This document shows positions 45,203-54,802 of a stretch of DNA of 64,000 bases, in pieces. This stretch comes from Thermogemmatispora tikiterensis (GTDB taxonomy: Bacteria > Chloroflexota > Ktedonobacteria > Ktedonobacterales > Ktedonobacteraceae), in assembly GCF_003268475.1 (NCBI RefSeq), contig NZ_MCIF01000002.1:5152100-5216099 (forward strand). The letters are read 5' to 3'. Made by a program: the position numbers and the translations under genes. The notes under the pieces were generated by a model, which was not told the origin of the DNA, searched no databases, and saw only the letters and a list, made by a program, of their open reading frames with translations. Every line of letters begins with the position of its first letter. Position 1 is the stretch's first letter.

Positions 45203-47098
45203 ATGGACCTGGTGAAGCGGTTAGAGGAATATCGGGACCGAGAGCGAGCACTTGCGTGGGAGGGGACGTTCGCCCAATACTTTGAGATCGCGTGTAAGAG
45301 GCCGAAAGTCGCCCGCCTCTCGCATGAGCGCATTTACGACATGATCATGGAGGCGGGGGTCGAGACTACGCGCAACGGCGAACTGCGATACAACTTCTTC
45401 AGCCAGGAGATTTTCGGCATCGAGAAGGCGCTGCAGCAGATCGTCGACTACTTCCATTCGGCAGCCCAGCGCCTGGAGGTGCGCAAGCGCATCCTGTTGC
45501 TGATGGGGCCGGTTGGAGGCGGCAAGTCGACCATTGTGCAGTTGCTCAAGCGGGGCCTGGAAGCCTACACGCGCACCGAGGCCGGCGCCGTCTACGCGAT
45601 CAAAGGTTGCCCGATGCATGAGGAGCCTTTGCATCTCATTCCCCAGGAGCTGCGCCCCGATATCGAGAAGGAGTTCGGCCTCTACATCGAGGGCGATCTG
45701 TGCCCGCGCTGCCGTTACATGCTCGACAACGAGTATCACGGGCGCATCGAAGATGTCCCCGTCCAGCGCATCGCCTTCAGCGAGAAGTATCGCATCGGCA
45801 TTGGCACCTTTACCCCGTCGGACCCCAAGAGCCAGGACATCAGCGAGCTGGTTGGTGGCATCGACCTCTCGACCATCGGTGAGGTCGGTGTCGAGAGCGA
45901 TCCCCGCGCCTACCGCTTCGACGGCGAGTTGAACGTTGCCAACCGCGGCCTGATGGAATTCATCGAGATGCTCAAAGTTGATGAGAAGTTCCTGTATGTG
46001 CTGCTCACCCTCAGCCAGGAGCAGAACATCAAGACGGGCCGCTTCAGCATGATCTATGCTGACGAGGTGGTAGTCAGCCATACCAACGAGCATGAGTACC
46101 AGGCTTTCGTCGGCAACAAGAAGTCTGAGGCGCTGCAGGACCGCATCATTCTGGTCAGGGTGCCTTACAACCTGCGCGTCTCCGACGAGATCAAGATCTA
46201 CGAGAAGCTTCTCAAGCAGAGTGCCCTGCACAACGTCCATATTGCCCCGTACACGCTGCGCATTGCCAGCATCTTCGCCGTACTGACGCGCCTGGAGCCG
46301 TCGAAAAAGGCCGGTATGAGCCTGATGAAGAAGCTGCGCCTCTACGATGGCGAGGACATCGAGGATTTCAAGCAGAAGGATGTTCGCGAGCTGCAAGAGG
46401 AGGCCCAGCGCGAGGGCATGGATGGCATTTCGCCGCGCTATGTCATTAATCGCCTCTCAAATGCTCTGGTGCGCCAGAATGTGACCTGCATCAATCCGAT
46501 TGATGCACTGCGCGCTCTGCGCGATGGTCTCGATCAGCATACGAGCATTACCCGGGAGGAGCGCGAGCGTTACCTCAACTTCATCAGTGAGGCGCGTAAG
46601 GAGTACGACGAGCTGGCCAAGAAGGAGGTGCAGCGCGCCTTTGTCTACTCTTATGAGGAGGCGGCGCGCACGCTGCTCAACAACTACCTTGACAACGTCG
46701 AGGCCTATTGCAACAAGACGAAGCTGCGCGATCCTATCACCGATGAGGAGATCGATCCCGATGAACAGCTGATGCGCTCGATCGAGGAGCAGATCGGCAT
46801 CACGGAGAACGCCAAGCGGGCCTTCCGTGAGGAGATCCTGATCCGCATCTCGTCGCTGGCGCGCAAAGGGCTGACCTTTGACTATACCAGCCACGAGCGC
46901 CTGAAGGAGGCCATCGAGAAGAAGCTCTTCGCCGATCTGCGCGATGTCGTCAAGATCACAACCTCGACACGCACGCCCGATAAGGAGCAGCGGCGCAAGA
47001 TCAATGAGGTAGTCGAGCGTTTGGTAACGGAGCATGGCTACTGCTATGTCTGCGCCAATGAGATCTTGCGCTACGTCGGGAGCCTGTTGAATCGCTAA
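45203..47098 (+). CDS. prkA: PrkA-family serine protein kinase / AAA+ protein
   Basis: This 631-residue protein of the PrkA (YeaG) family has an N-terminal AAA+-like domain with Walker A GPVGGGKST (102-110) and a C-terminal region that gives the kinase activity reported for Bacillus and E. coli members. End-to-end family features include FFSQEIFGIEKALQQIVDYF, PMHEEPLHLIPQELR, YIEGDLCPRCRYMLDNEY, YRFDGELNVANRGLMEFIEM and YADEVVVSHTNEHEY. It functions in starvation and sporulation responses. The ATG at 45203 is preceded by AAAGGG. yhbH and spoVR follow on the same strand in the classic order. A 320-base gap separates it from yhbH. Confidence 0.95.
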   Translation: MDLVKRLEEYRDRERALAWEGTFAQYFEIACKRPKVARLSHERIYDMIMEAGVETTRNGELRYNFFSQEIFGIEKALQQIVDYFHSAAQRLEVRKRILLLMGPVGGGKSTIVQLLKRGLEAYTRTEAGAVYAIKGCPMHEEPLHLIPQELRPDIEKEFGLYIEGDLCPRCRYMLDNEYHGRIEDVPVQRIAFSEKYRIGIGTFTPSDPKSQDISELVGGIDLSTIGEVGVESDPRAYRFDGELNVANRGLMEFIEMLKVDEKFLYVLLTLSQEQNIKTGRFSMIYADEVVVSHTNEHEYQAFVGNKKSEALQDRIILVRVPYNLRVSDEIKIYEKLLKQSALHNVHIAPYTLRIASIFAVLTRLEPSKKAGMSLMKKLRLYDGEDIEDFKQKDVRELQEEAQREGMDGISPRYVINRLSNALVRQNVTCINPIDALRALRDGLDQHTSITREERERYLNFISEARKEYDELAKKEVQRAFVYSYEEAARTLLNNYLDNVEAYCNKTKLRDPITDEEIDPDEQLMRSIEEQIGITENAKRAFREEILIRISSLARKGLTFDYTSHERLKEAIEKKLFADLRDVVKITTSTRTPDKEQRRKINEVVERLVTEHGYCYVCANEILRYVGSLLNR

Positions 47099-47418
47099 GA
47101 AACGGTCTTCCAGGGGGTGAACCAGCCGAGCCGCCGAACTACGCAGGCCCTGGCGTGGTCGTAGCCTGCCGCAGCGCCGAGCAGCTGATCGCGCCGCGCC
47201 GCTCTTCTGCCCGCCTCTTGTTGGCCGGTCGCCTGCTCCTGCCAGGCTGACCAGACCAGGTACGACGAGAGCAGAGGTCAATCTGAGCCAGGGCGTGTGA
47301 TGGGGAGGCGGGCCAGGCCGGGCCGGCAGGTAAGGCAGGACCGGGCGGCCTGCCCGGCCAGTGGTTCATCCCCTGTTCTCTTTTCGCTTCCGCTTCCAGC
47401 CAGGAAGGAGTGTGCGCT
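47099..47418 (+). other. 320-base gap between prkA and yhbH with a GC-rich hairpin
   Basis: The only feature noticed is a hairpin at 47316-47359, in which GGCCGGG plus CAGG pairs with CCTGCCCGGCC around a four-base bulge. It might reduce read-through from prkA into yhbH. No promoter was found. Confidence 0.45.
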
Positions 47419-48567
47419 ATGTCCGTCTCACAACACGATTGGTCGCTGCACCGGAAGGGGCAGATTGACCAGGAGCGCCACAAGGAGAAGATTCGCGAGG
47501 CTATTAAAAAGAATCTGCAGGAGATTGTCAGCGAAGAGAGCATCATTCTCTCCGATGGCAAGAAGACGGTGCGCGTGCCGATCCGTTCGCTGGAGGAGTA
47601 CCGCTTCCGCTATGATCCTGGTCGCCAGACTCATGCTGGCCAGGGCGATGGGAAGAGCCGCGTCGGCGATGTGATCGCTCAGGAGCCACGTGCGGGTCGC
47701 GGCAAGAAGGGCGAGGCTGGGAAAGATCCCGGCTACGACTACTACGAGGCCGAGATCAGCATGGAGGAGCTGTCGGAGCTGATCTTCGAGGACCTGGAGC
47801 TGCCTAATCTGGAGCAGAAACGCCAGCAGGAGCTACAGACCGACGCGGTCCGCTTTACTGATATCCGCAAGCATGGCCCGCTGACCAATCTCGATAAGAA
47901 GCGCACCATCCTGGAGAATATGAAGCGCAACGCCACCAAGGGCGAGCCGCGTTTTAAGGACATCAAGAACGAGGATCTGCGCTTCAAGGTCTGGGAGCCA
48001 ACCATTCGTTACGAGTCGAACGCCGTCGTGATCGCCATGATGGATGTCTCCGGCTCGATGGGTGAATTCGAGAAGTATATCGCCAGGAGCTTCTACTTCT
48101 GGATGGTACGCTTTCTGCGCACAAAGTATAATAACGTACACATCGTCTTTATCAGTCACCACACCGAGGCCAAGGAGGTGACGGAGGAGGAGTTTTTCCA
48201 CAAGGGCGAGAGCGGCGGCACCCAGGTTTCGTCGGCTTATGAGCTGGCGCTGCAAATCATTAAGGAGCGCTTTAATCCCCACGACTGGAATATCTACCCC
48301 TTCCATTTCTCGGATGGCGACAACCTTCCCTGGGATAATGATCGCTGCGTGCAGCTGGTGCAGCAGCTCATCGAGCTGTGCAATATCTTCGGCTACGGCG
48401 AGATCCGCGAGGGCCACTATCGCTCTCCCAGTACGCTGATGTCGGCCTATAGCCGCATCACGGACAAGAAGTTTGTGGCGGTGACGATCTCGGATAAGAA
48501 GGAAGTCTATCCGGCGCTGCGCAAGTTCTTCGCGCGCCGCGGCGATGCTGTGCCTGCTGGCAGATAA
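47419..48567 (+). CDS. yhbH: YhbH/YeaH (DUF444) family protein
   Basis: This 382-residue protein contains a von Willebrand A-like domain: VVIAMMDVSGSMGEFEKYIA provides the D-x-S-x-S metal site, and ESGGTQVSSAYELALQIIKE follows. The N-terminal IREAIKKNLQEIVSEESIIL and KTVRVPIRSLEEYRFRYDP are diagnostic of the DUF444 family. In Bacillus it is the sporulation protein YhbH, and in E. coli YeaH, co-regulated with YeaG. The ATG at 47419 follows AAGGAG by eight bases; a GTG three codons earlier is unlikely. It ends 25 bases before spoVR. Confidence 0.93.
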   Translation: MSVSQHDWSLHRKGQIDQERHKEKIREAIKKNLQEIVSEESIILSDGKKTVRVPIRSLEEYRFRYDPGRQTHAGQGDGKSRVGDVIAQEPRAGRGKKGEAGKDPGYDYYEAEISMEELSELIFEDLELPNLEQKRQQELQTDAVRFTDIRKHGPLTNLDKKRTILENMKRNATKGEPRFKDIKNEDLRFKVWEPTIRYESNAVVIAMMDVSGSMGEFEKYIARSFYFWMVRFLRTKYNNVHIVFISHHTEAKEVTEEEFFHKGESGGTQVSSAYELALQIIKERFNPHDWNIYPFHFSDGDNLPWDNDRCVQLVQQLIELCNIFGYGEIREGHYRSPSTLMSAYSRITDKKFVAVTISDKKEVYPALRKFFARRGDAVPAGR

Positions 48568-48592
48568 GTGCAACTGCAAGGGAGAGATGCCT

Positions 48593-50056
48593 ATGGCGGA
48601 TAGCGATCTGGAGCGCCTGCGTGATCGCATCGGCTATGCCTGGGAGATTGCCCATGAGTTCGGGCTGGACCCCTTCCCGACTCATTTCGAGCTGGTCCCG
48701 GCCACCATTATGTATGAGTTTGCTTCCTACAGCCTGCCGGGCCGCTTCAGCCACTGGACTCATGGAAAGGCTTATTACCGTCAGAAGATGCTCTATGATC
48801 TGGGGCTGAGCAAGATCTATGAGATGGTGGTCAATACGAATCCGAGCTACGCCTTTCTGATGGAGATGAACGATCTGCTCCAGAATACCTTTGTGGCGGC
48901 GCATGTCTTCGGGCATACCGATTTCTTTAAGAATAATGTCTACTTCCAGCATACGTCGCGTCGCATGATCGAGCGCGCCAGCCTTAATGCGGAGCGCATC
49001 GCCAGGTATGAGTTCGATCATGGCAAGCTGGAGGTGGAGCACTTTCTCGACGCCGTGCTCTCGATCCAGGAGCATGTTGACTACCATCTCTTCTTGAAGG
49101 GCGAGGATGAGGCGGAGGAAGAGGAGCAGCTCAGGCGCGGCGAGGTGTCACGCACACGGCCCTCAACGGAGTACGACGATCTCTGGGAGCTGGATCGCGA
49201 GGAGAAGGAGCGTCGCGCCGAGGAGGAGCGCGAGCGTCGCCGTGGTCGTCCTCCAAAGTTCCCTGAGAAGCCTCAGAAGGATCTCTTGCTCTTTTTGATC
49301 CGTCATTCTCCTATTCTGGAGCCATGGCAGCGCGATGTGATTGAGATTGTGCGTCAGGAGTTCCTGTACTTTGTGCCGCAGATGCAGACAAAGGTCATGA
49401 ATGAGGGTTGGGCCTCTATCTGGCATTCGCGCATCATGCGTGAGATGGCCGATCGCGGCATGCTCTCTGATGCCGAGGCGGTCGAGTTCGCGCGCATGCA
49501 CGCGAGCGTGCTCTCGCCTTCGCGCACATCGCTCAATCCCTACTACCTGGGTTATAAGATTTTCGAGGATATTGAGCGCCGTTGGGATAACCCAACCAGG
49601 GAGGAGCAGGAGCGCCTCGGGCGCAAGCCAGGCATGGGCCGCCAGAAGATCTTTGAGGTCCGTGAGCTGGATAACGATGTGTCTTTCTTGCGCAACTATC
49701 TGACAAAGGAGCTGGTCGAGGAGCTGGATCTCTACCTGTATAAAAAGGAAGGCGATGAGTGGGTGATTGTGGAAAAGAACTGGGAGAAGGTGCGCGACGG
49801 CATCGTAGCCAGCATGACGAACTTCGGCTTCCCCTACATCGTGGTCGACGATGGTGACTATCGCGGCAACCGAGAGCTGTATCTGCGCCATCTGCATGAG
49901 GGCCAGGACCTCGATATGGTCTATGCTGAGAAGACGCTGCAGTATGTCCATCAGCTCTGGGGTCGACCGGTCCATCTGGAGACAGTCTACGATGGCAAGC
50001 GTATTCTGCTCTCCTACGATGGTGAGCGCAATAGCAAGACGACGCTTGAGCGCTAG
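48593..50056 (+). CDS. spoVR: SpoVR family protein
   Basis: This 487-residue homologue of B. subtilis SpoVR (E. coli YcgB) is linked to spore cortex formation or stationary phase. The family core is intact: YAWEIAHEFGLDPFPTHFEL, YEFASYSLPGRFSHWTHGKA, YEMVVNTNPSYAFLMEMNDL, AHVFGHTDFFKNN, KVMNEGWASIWHSRIMREM and HASVLSPSRTSLNPYYLGYK. The ATG at 48593 follows GGGAGAG by six bases. A charged, Glu/Arg-rich insert (about 165-225) is larger than in typical members. It is the last gene of the prkA-yhbH-spoVR set. Confidence 0.94.
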   Translation: MADSDLERLRDRIGYAWEIAHEFGLDPFPTHFELVPATIMYEFASYSLPGRFSHWTHGKAYYRQKMLYDLGLSKIYEMVVNTNPSYAFLMEMNDLLQNTFVAAHVFGHTDFFKNNVYFQHTSRRMIERASLNAERIARYEFDHGKLEVEHFLDAVLSIQEHVDYHLFLKGEDEAEEEEQLRRGEVSRTRPSTEYDDLWELDREEKERRAEEERERRRGRPPKFPEKPQKDLLLFLIRHSPILEPWQRDVIEIVRQEFLYFVPQMQTKVMNEGWASIWHSRIMREMADRGMLSDAEAVEFARMHASVLSPSRTSLNPYYLGYKIFEDIERRWDNPTREEQERLGRKPGMGRQKIFEVRELDNDVSFLRNYLTKELVEELDLYLYKKEGDEWVIVEKNWEKVRDGIVASMTNFGFPYIVVDDGDYRGNRELYLRHLHEGQDLDMVYAEKTLQYVHQLWGRPVHLETVYDGKRILLSYDGERNSKTTLER

Positions 50057-50308
50057 GCCCATCCCGGCCCTCTTCCCAGGCGGTGGCGCAGGAGCTGGCG
50101 CGGCAGTTGAAAGTGCTGGGGCTGGGGCTCAGCTCATTTCGCTGCCGCGCTCTTGTCTTTTGGGGAGACCTCGTCTATAATACAGCTGCCTACAGTAGTG
50201 TTCTTTCTTACACTTCCTCCAGGCACTTGAGGGGTCGCGTGCATTATTGATAGATCCTCCTCTTTCTCTCCTGGCATGGAGCGGTGATTTTGTGCAAAGG
50301 AGGATTCC

Positions 50309-51118
50309 ATGCCATTTGGCCCTCATCTGATGGTTTCTTCTGAGGGAGGACAGTGCATTCTGAACCGCGTCTACTATGAACCGCAGCACGACGATCAGGA
50401 GGCTTTTGCGAACGCGCTGGGTCAGGTAATCTACGATGCCCGGTGGTACGCGGTGACCGCTGAGCCTCCCTACAGACAAGGGTTGCCCAGAGGGATCTCG
50501 CTGCGTGTTGTGCTGCTGGGGGAAGAGGCCTTAACCGCTGCTCATGAGGAGCTGCTGCGAGCAGAGGGCTTCAGCCCGGGTGCCCAGGGCTGGCTGCTCC
50601 GCTTCCCTGTCAGCTGGGAGTTGGATCAGGGCTATCGGATACTGCAGGAGGAGCTGGAGCGGCGGGTCGATCGTCGCGATCCCCGCCTTCCTCACGATGA
50701 GCACACCACCGTCGCAGTGCACAATATGAACGTCCTCATAGAGGTTGCGCGTACTGCGCTCGGCCTCGATCTGGATGGCTCCTTTGAGAGCGTGAAGAAG
50801 CTGGATGAGCTGCTCCTGATGGAGGAGGTAGAGCCGGAATGGCGCTTTCGGGTTTTCGCTCCGGCGACGCTGATCGCCTGCGGCGACTATACGGCTGAGG
50901 TGGCGGTGCGCACCTTTCCTGAGCTGTACTGGAGCGACGATGAGCCGGATGAGGCTTATCCGCTGGCATTTGAGGGAAGCCTCATGCCAGAGAGTGGCAG
51001 GGGAGGAAAGATGAACCCACGCGGTAAGGCCAGGAAGCGCTGTCTTTACGGGGATGGAGACTCGCTCTATAGTTTGATCGCGGTAGTGATTGACCTGCTG
51101 CGCCGGAACCGCTCCTAG
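50309..51118 (+). CDS. Conserved-looking cytoplasmic protein of unknown function
   Basis: This 269-residue protein starts after AAAGGAGG at six-base spacing, a strong site. It is soluble and acidic, with a probable alpha/beta content (GISLRVVLLGEEALTAAHEE, WLLRFPVSWELDQGYRILQE, AVHNMNVLIEVARTALGLDL). The C-terminus is basic. There are no catalytic motifs, metal ligands or signal sequence. It lies downstream of spoVR after 250 bases, so it may or may not belong to that transcript. Confidence 0.65.
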   Translation: MPFGPHLMVSSEGGQCILNRVYYEPQHDDQEAFANALGQVIYDARWYAVTAEPPYRQGLPRGISLRVVLLGEEALTAAHEELLRAEGFSPGAQGWLLRFPVSWELDQGYRILQEELERRVDRRDPRLPHDEHTTVAVHNMNVLIEVARTALGLDLDGSFESVKKLDELLLMEEVEPEWRFRVFAPATLIACGDYTAEVAVRTFPELYWSDDEPDEAYPLAFEGSLMPESGRGGKMNPRGKARKRCLYGDGDSLYSLIAVVIDLLRRNRS

Positions 51119-51236
51119 CTCTCTCTGAGCCAACGCGCCGGTGCTCCGGCCAGCCGTGCTGAGGTGAAGCTCTGGCAATGGCGGGACGGGGCGACCGGCG
51201 CGGCCTGTGCTCTGTTGCCTGCTAGCGAGGAGACAG

Positions 51237-51854
51237 CTACCAGTAGCGCTCTTCCGCCCACGGGTCGCCACGGTTGTGGTAGCCGCGCATCTCCCAGAAG
51301 CCCGGGCGGTCCTCGGCCATGAACTCCAGCCCGTCGAGCCACTTCGCGCTCTTGTAGAAGTAGAGCTTGGGAACGACCAGGCGCACCGGACCCCCGTGGT
51401 CCGGCTCCAGGTCCTTGCCATCGTGCTTGATGGCGATCAGCACGTCATCGTCGTCCAGGCTGGAGAGCGGCATATTGGTCGTGTAACCGGTCCAGGAATG
51501 GGCCATGACGTATCTGGCGCTCGGCAGCGGGCGGGCGCGCTTAAGAATCTCGCGGATGTGGACGCCCTCCCAGGTATTATCAAAACGGCTCCAGGTGGTG
51601 ACGCAATGGATATCGGTGGTAATGGTCACCCGTGGCAGCGCGAGGAACTCTTCCCAGGTCAGTTCAAAAGGCTGTTCGACCTCACCGCTGATCTTGAGTC
51701 GCCAGTCGGGCGGGAAGCTCGGCGTGCGCTCGTAGCTGAGCACTGGCCATTTCCTGGTCAGGTACTGGCCGGGTGGCAGCCGGTCCGGTCCCGGGCCCTC
51801 TTTAGCGTTGGGATTGGTCGCTCTTTCAGGTGCCTGTCGTTTAAACAGACTCAT
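51237..51854 (-). CDS. Molybdopterin-dependent oxidoreductase, sulfite-oxidase/YedY-like
   Basis: This 205-residue protein is the compact bacterial form of the sulfite-oxidase molybdopterin domain. The core DWRLKISGEVEQPFELTWEE, FLALPRVTITTDIHCVTTWS with the molybdenum-ligating Cys84, WEGVHIREILKRARPL, SWTGYTTNMPLSSL, DHGGPVRLVVPKLYFYKSAK and WLDGLEFM follows the family closely. No Tat signal is present, so it is probably cytoplasmic, unlike E. coli MsrP. The start MSLFKRQAPE is used because AAGGAG lies ten bases upstream. The physiological substrate is unknown. Confidence 0.88.
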   Translation of the reverse strand: MSLFKRQAPERATNPNAKEGPGPDRLPPGQYLTRKWPVLSYERTPSFPPDWRLKISGEVEQPFELTWEEFLALPRVTITTDIHCVTTWSRFDNTWEGVHIREILKRARPLPSARYVMAHSWTGYTTNMPLSSLDDDDVLIAIKHDGKDLEPDHGGPVRLVVPKLYFYKSAKWLDGLEFMAEDRPGFWEMRGYHNRGDPWAEERYW

Positions 51855-52314
51855 GCTGCTGGACTCCTTATACCTGGTGATTTTCCAGGTGAGCAATAGC
51901 TGGCAAAGGTCAGGCAGACAAGGCGCTGGGAGCTGGTCAACGTTCTTCGTCTCGGCTCCCGGGCTTACCCGGTTAATTGCTTATGCCTTCCTTTCCCCTT
52001 TGGTTATGTTACAACACTCATAACAGTCTCGCCCAGGGGAAAATTCCCTGCGCTGCCAGAGAGCGGCTCAGGAGGAGCGCGGCTGGGCGGGTGTTGTGCT
52101 TTAGCCGACCAGGCACTACAATAGAGGGGCGGCTGTGCAAGCGAGGGAGCTGACTGAGAGAGCCAGGCCGCGGGAGCCTGGAAAAGGAGTGTGGCGGGTC
52201 GGGAGAGAGACGGCCAGTGCAGAGTCGAGGCCTGATCAGCTTTGTCGCTTCACAGATGAGTAGAAGATAACCATAGGGGTTGCCTGCTGGCGGTGAGGCA
52301 GGAGGGAGCGAGCG
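51855..52314. other. 460-base divergent intergenic region
   Basis: It separates the molybdoenzyme gene (minus) from the large membrane protein gene (plus). There is an AT-rich patch at 51970-52025 and the GGCAGGAGGG ribosome site near 52300. No clear promoters or small genes were recognised. Confidence 0.4.
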
Positions 52315-54258
52315 ATGATTACGGTACTTCTGGCAGTCGACGGGACACTGATTGTCATGGCGATACTGACGGCGGGGCGCCTGGGATTTGGCCGGCGGGA
52401 GCCGTTTGAGACTCGGCGCTTTCTGCGCTGGTTTGGCGGATATTTCTTCTTCAATCTCCTCTTTTGCTTTCTGCTGGTCTACTTTAATCTTCCAGCTCTG
52501 ACCGGACCACTGGGAGGCTGGCAATGGGTGCTCTGGCCGCTGGCCATCAGCAGCCTGGCGAATCTCTTTTCGCTGGTGCGTCCGATTTTCGGGGCTAGAG
52601 AGGAGATCGTGGCAGGCGCTGGGAGACGGAGTGCGGCGGGCAGGTCAGGGGCCAGGCAGGAGGAGACCGCCGGACAGAGCCAAGCCATCTCGCGAGGAAA
52701 CGTGGCGGCTGGTCTCTTCGGGCTGGTGGTCGTAGGGATTGTGGGTCTGGTGGTTTCGGGACTGATCGTTGTCTTTACGACCTGGTTTGACAGCAATGCC
52801 AAGGCCCTGGCAGCCATCCCCCAGATTAAAGCGGCCAACTCGCCGACGCTGCCGCCTACCGACCCCAACCATATTGTGCTTGTCAGTCCGGGGGTGGCGG
52901 CTTACGAGGGGCAGCAAGTGCTGGGAGCCACTGGCCAGAATCTGGGATCAACCTACAATCTTGACCCTAACAGCTACACGCTGCAGTCCATTAACCATCA
53001 CCTCTACTACGTGGCACCGCTCACCTACAACAATATCTTTGTCAATCTCTCCAACGCTCATACCCCTGGCTTCGTGGTTGTCGATGCTGAAAATCCCGAG
53101 GCGACGCCACGGCTGATGACTGGGGGAGATAAGACTCTGGCCTATCTACCGGGGGCCTTGCTCAATCAGGACCTGCTGCGTCACGTTTATCTGAGCGGCT
53201 ACACCTATGGGCGTCTCGTTGATCCAACGTTAGAGCTGGATGACCAGTATCATCCCTACTGGACCATCTCCCTGATGCAGCCTTCGCGTGGCTATACCGG
53301 CGACGTGCTCAGCGAAGTTCTGCTGGTTGATGCCCATACTGGCCAGATCACGCGCTATCGTCCCCAGGATGTTCCGAGCTGGGTGGATCGTGTGATGCCG
53401 GCGGCGACCGTCACGCAGTACCTGCAGTGGTGGGGTCTCTACCATGCCGCCCCCTGGTTCAATCCTTCGGGCGCCAATCAGCAGGTGCCGGCCAGCGAAC
53501 CCCAGCTGCTCTATAACAGCGTCGATCAGCCAGTCTGGTTGGTGCCAATGACCTCCTCCTCTCTCAATGATAATTCCAGCACGGGCATCGTCCTCTTTGA
53601 TACCCATGCCAATCGAGGCACCTTCTACCCGCTGACTGGGATTGGTATCGGGAGCAATGTCGAGAATACCATTCAGTCGACGCGTGCTAACCTGCGCAGC
53701 TACGATGTTGATAGTGTGCAGCTCTATCAGCTCTATGGAGAACCGACCTGGGTCGCTATCTTTGTCCAACATGTCAGCAGCGGCAGTATCTTTCAGGCTG
53801 TGGGCATTGTGGATGCACGCAATCTCAATGGCAGTAATGTCCAATACGATACGACGCTGAGCGGTGCCCTGCAGGATTATCAGCAATGGCTGACGCAGCA
53901 GGCTTCTGCCACTAAGCGCCCGACCAGCGGCACCGTCAAGGCCGTGGTGGGTAGGGTGGTGCGCGTCGCCTCGGTGCAGGAAGGGTCGAATACGGTCTTT
54001 TATCTGCAGCTTGCCGATCAGCCGTACATATTCACGGCCAATCTCTCGCTTTCGCCGAAATTGCCGCTGGTGCAGCCTGGGGACGTAGTCAAAGGCGACT
54101 ATTATGATAGCGGTGGGCAGGTGATGGTCTTTAAGACCTTCGACGATTTGAGCGTTCATCTTGCTGGCCCAACGGAGACCCCGTCTCCGACGGCTTCCCC
54201 GCCGGTGACTTCGACATCGCCCCCGGTGAGCACGAGCACCCCCTCCGCTGGTCACTAG
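52315..54258 (+). CDS. Large multi-helix membrane protein with extracytoplasmic domain
   Basis: This 647-residue protein has three N-terminal helices (about 1-20, 40-60, 70-90), a basic cytoplasmic loop, and a fourth helix (GLFGLVVVGIVGLVVSGLIV, about 133-155). A 450-residue outer domain follows, dominated by beta strands and rich in Tyr, Asn and Thr (HTPGFVVVDAENPEATPRLM, LSEVLLVDAHTGQITRYRPQ). The C-terminus is a Pro/Ser/Thr tail (TETPSPTASPPVTSTSPPVS). AGGAGGGAG precedes the ATG. The fold of the outer domain was not recognised. A cell-surface role is likely but unproven. Confidence 0.68.
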   Translation: MITVLLAVDGTLIVMAILTAGRLGFGRREPFETRRFLRWFGGYFFFNLLFCFLLVYFNLPALTGPLGGWQWVLWPLAISSLANLFSLVRPIFGAREEIVAGAGRRSAAGRSGARQEETAGQSQAISRGNVAAGLFGLVVVGIVGLVVSGLIVVFTTWFDSNAKALAAIPQIKAANSPTLPPTDPNHIVLVSPGVAAYEGQQVLGATGQNLGSTYNLDPNSYTLQSINHHLYYVAPLTYNNIFVNLSNAHTPGFVVVDAENPEATPRLMTGGDKTLAYLPGALLNQDLLRHVYLSGYTYGRLVDPTLELDDQYHPYWTISLMQPSRGYTGDVLSEVLLVDAHTGQITRYRPQDVPSWVDRVMPAATVTQYLQWWGLYHAAPWFNPSGANQQVPASEPQLLYNSVDQPVWLVPMTSSSLNDNSSTGIVLFDTHANRGTFYPLTGIGIGSNVENTIQSTRANLRSYDVDSVQLYQLYGEPTWVAIFVQHVSSGSIFQAVGIVDARNLNGSNVQYDTTLSGALQDYQQWLTQQASATKRPTSGTVKAVVGRVVRVASVQEGSNTVFYLQLADQPYIFTANLSLSPKLPLVQPGDVVKGDYYDSGGQVMVFKTFDDLSVHLAGPTETPSPTASPPVTSTSPPVSTSTPSAGH

Positions 54259-54332
54259 CCGCGACGTTGGGTGAGAGTGCGGCAGGACAGACAGCCGGAG
54301 TGGCAGTAGCACTATAAAGAAGGAGGGTTGGG

Positions 54333-54734
54333 ATGCCTCATTATTTTACGCGCGAGGAGGCCGAGGCCCTGCTACCTGTTATCTCGCCGATCCTGCGCCA
54401 TATTCAGGAGCAGCGACGCAGGCTCAGGGAGGGAGAGGAACGTGCTCATGCGATTCGTCTGCGTATCATGAAGAACGGTCACAATGCTAATGAGACTATG
54501 ATGGAGATTCAGCGTGAGCAGGTTCTCTATCTGCGACGGCTACAGGAGGCGCTGGAGGAGCTAAACGAGTTGGGCTGTGAGTTGAAAGATCCCGATATGG
54601 GTCTCGTTGACTTTTTGAGCCTGCGTGAGGGGCGGGAAGTCTATCTGTGCTGGCATTTAGGGGAAGAGCGTATCAAGTATTGGCACCCACTCGATACAGG
54701 CTTTCAGGGGCGTCGCCCGCTGGATGAGGAGTAG
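54333..54734 (+). CDS. DUF2203 family protein
   Basis: This 133-residue protein begins MPHYFTREEAEALLPVISPI, the signature N-terminus of DUF2203 proteins. A long helical hairpin follows (EAHRIRQ-type heptads around 25-85), then GCELKDPDMGLVDFLSLREG, REVYLCWHLGEERIKYWHPL and DTGFQGRRPL, all typical. The function is unknown; in other bacteria these genes often lie near informational genes. A strong GAAGGAGGG site lies before the ATG. It precedes prmC by 68 bases in the same direction. Confidence 0.88.
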   Translation: MPHYFTREEAEALLPVISPILRHIQEQRRRLREGEERAHAIRLRIMKNGHNANETMMEIQREQVLYLRRLQEALEELNELGCELKDPDMGLVDFLSLREGREVYLCWHLGEERIKYWHPLDTGFQGRRPLDEE

Positions 54735-54802
54735 AGGAAGAGCGGAGCCTGAAGCAGGCTCTTGAGTCGGGACGGGACGGAACGACTCGGGGAGGAAGGT
54801 TC

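Noticed and set aside
44316..45215. A 299-residue plus-strand frame spanning the prkA leader
   Set aside because: It is highly charged and low-complexity, runs through the consensus promoter and inverted repeat, and has no ribosome site.
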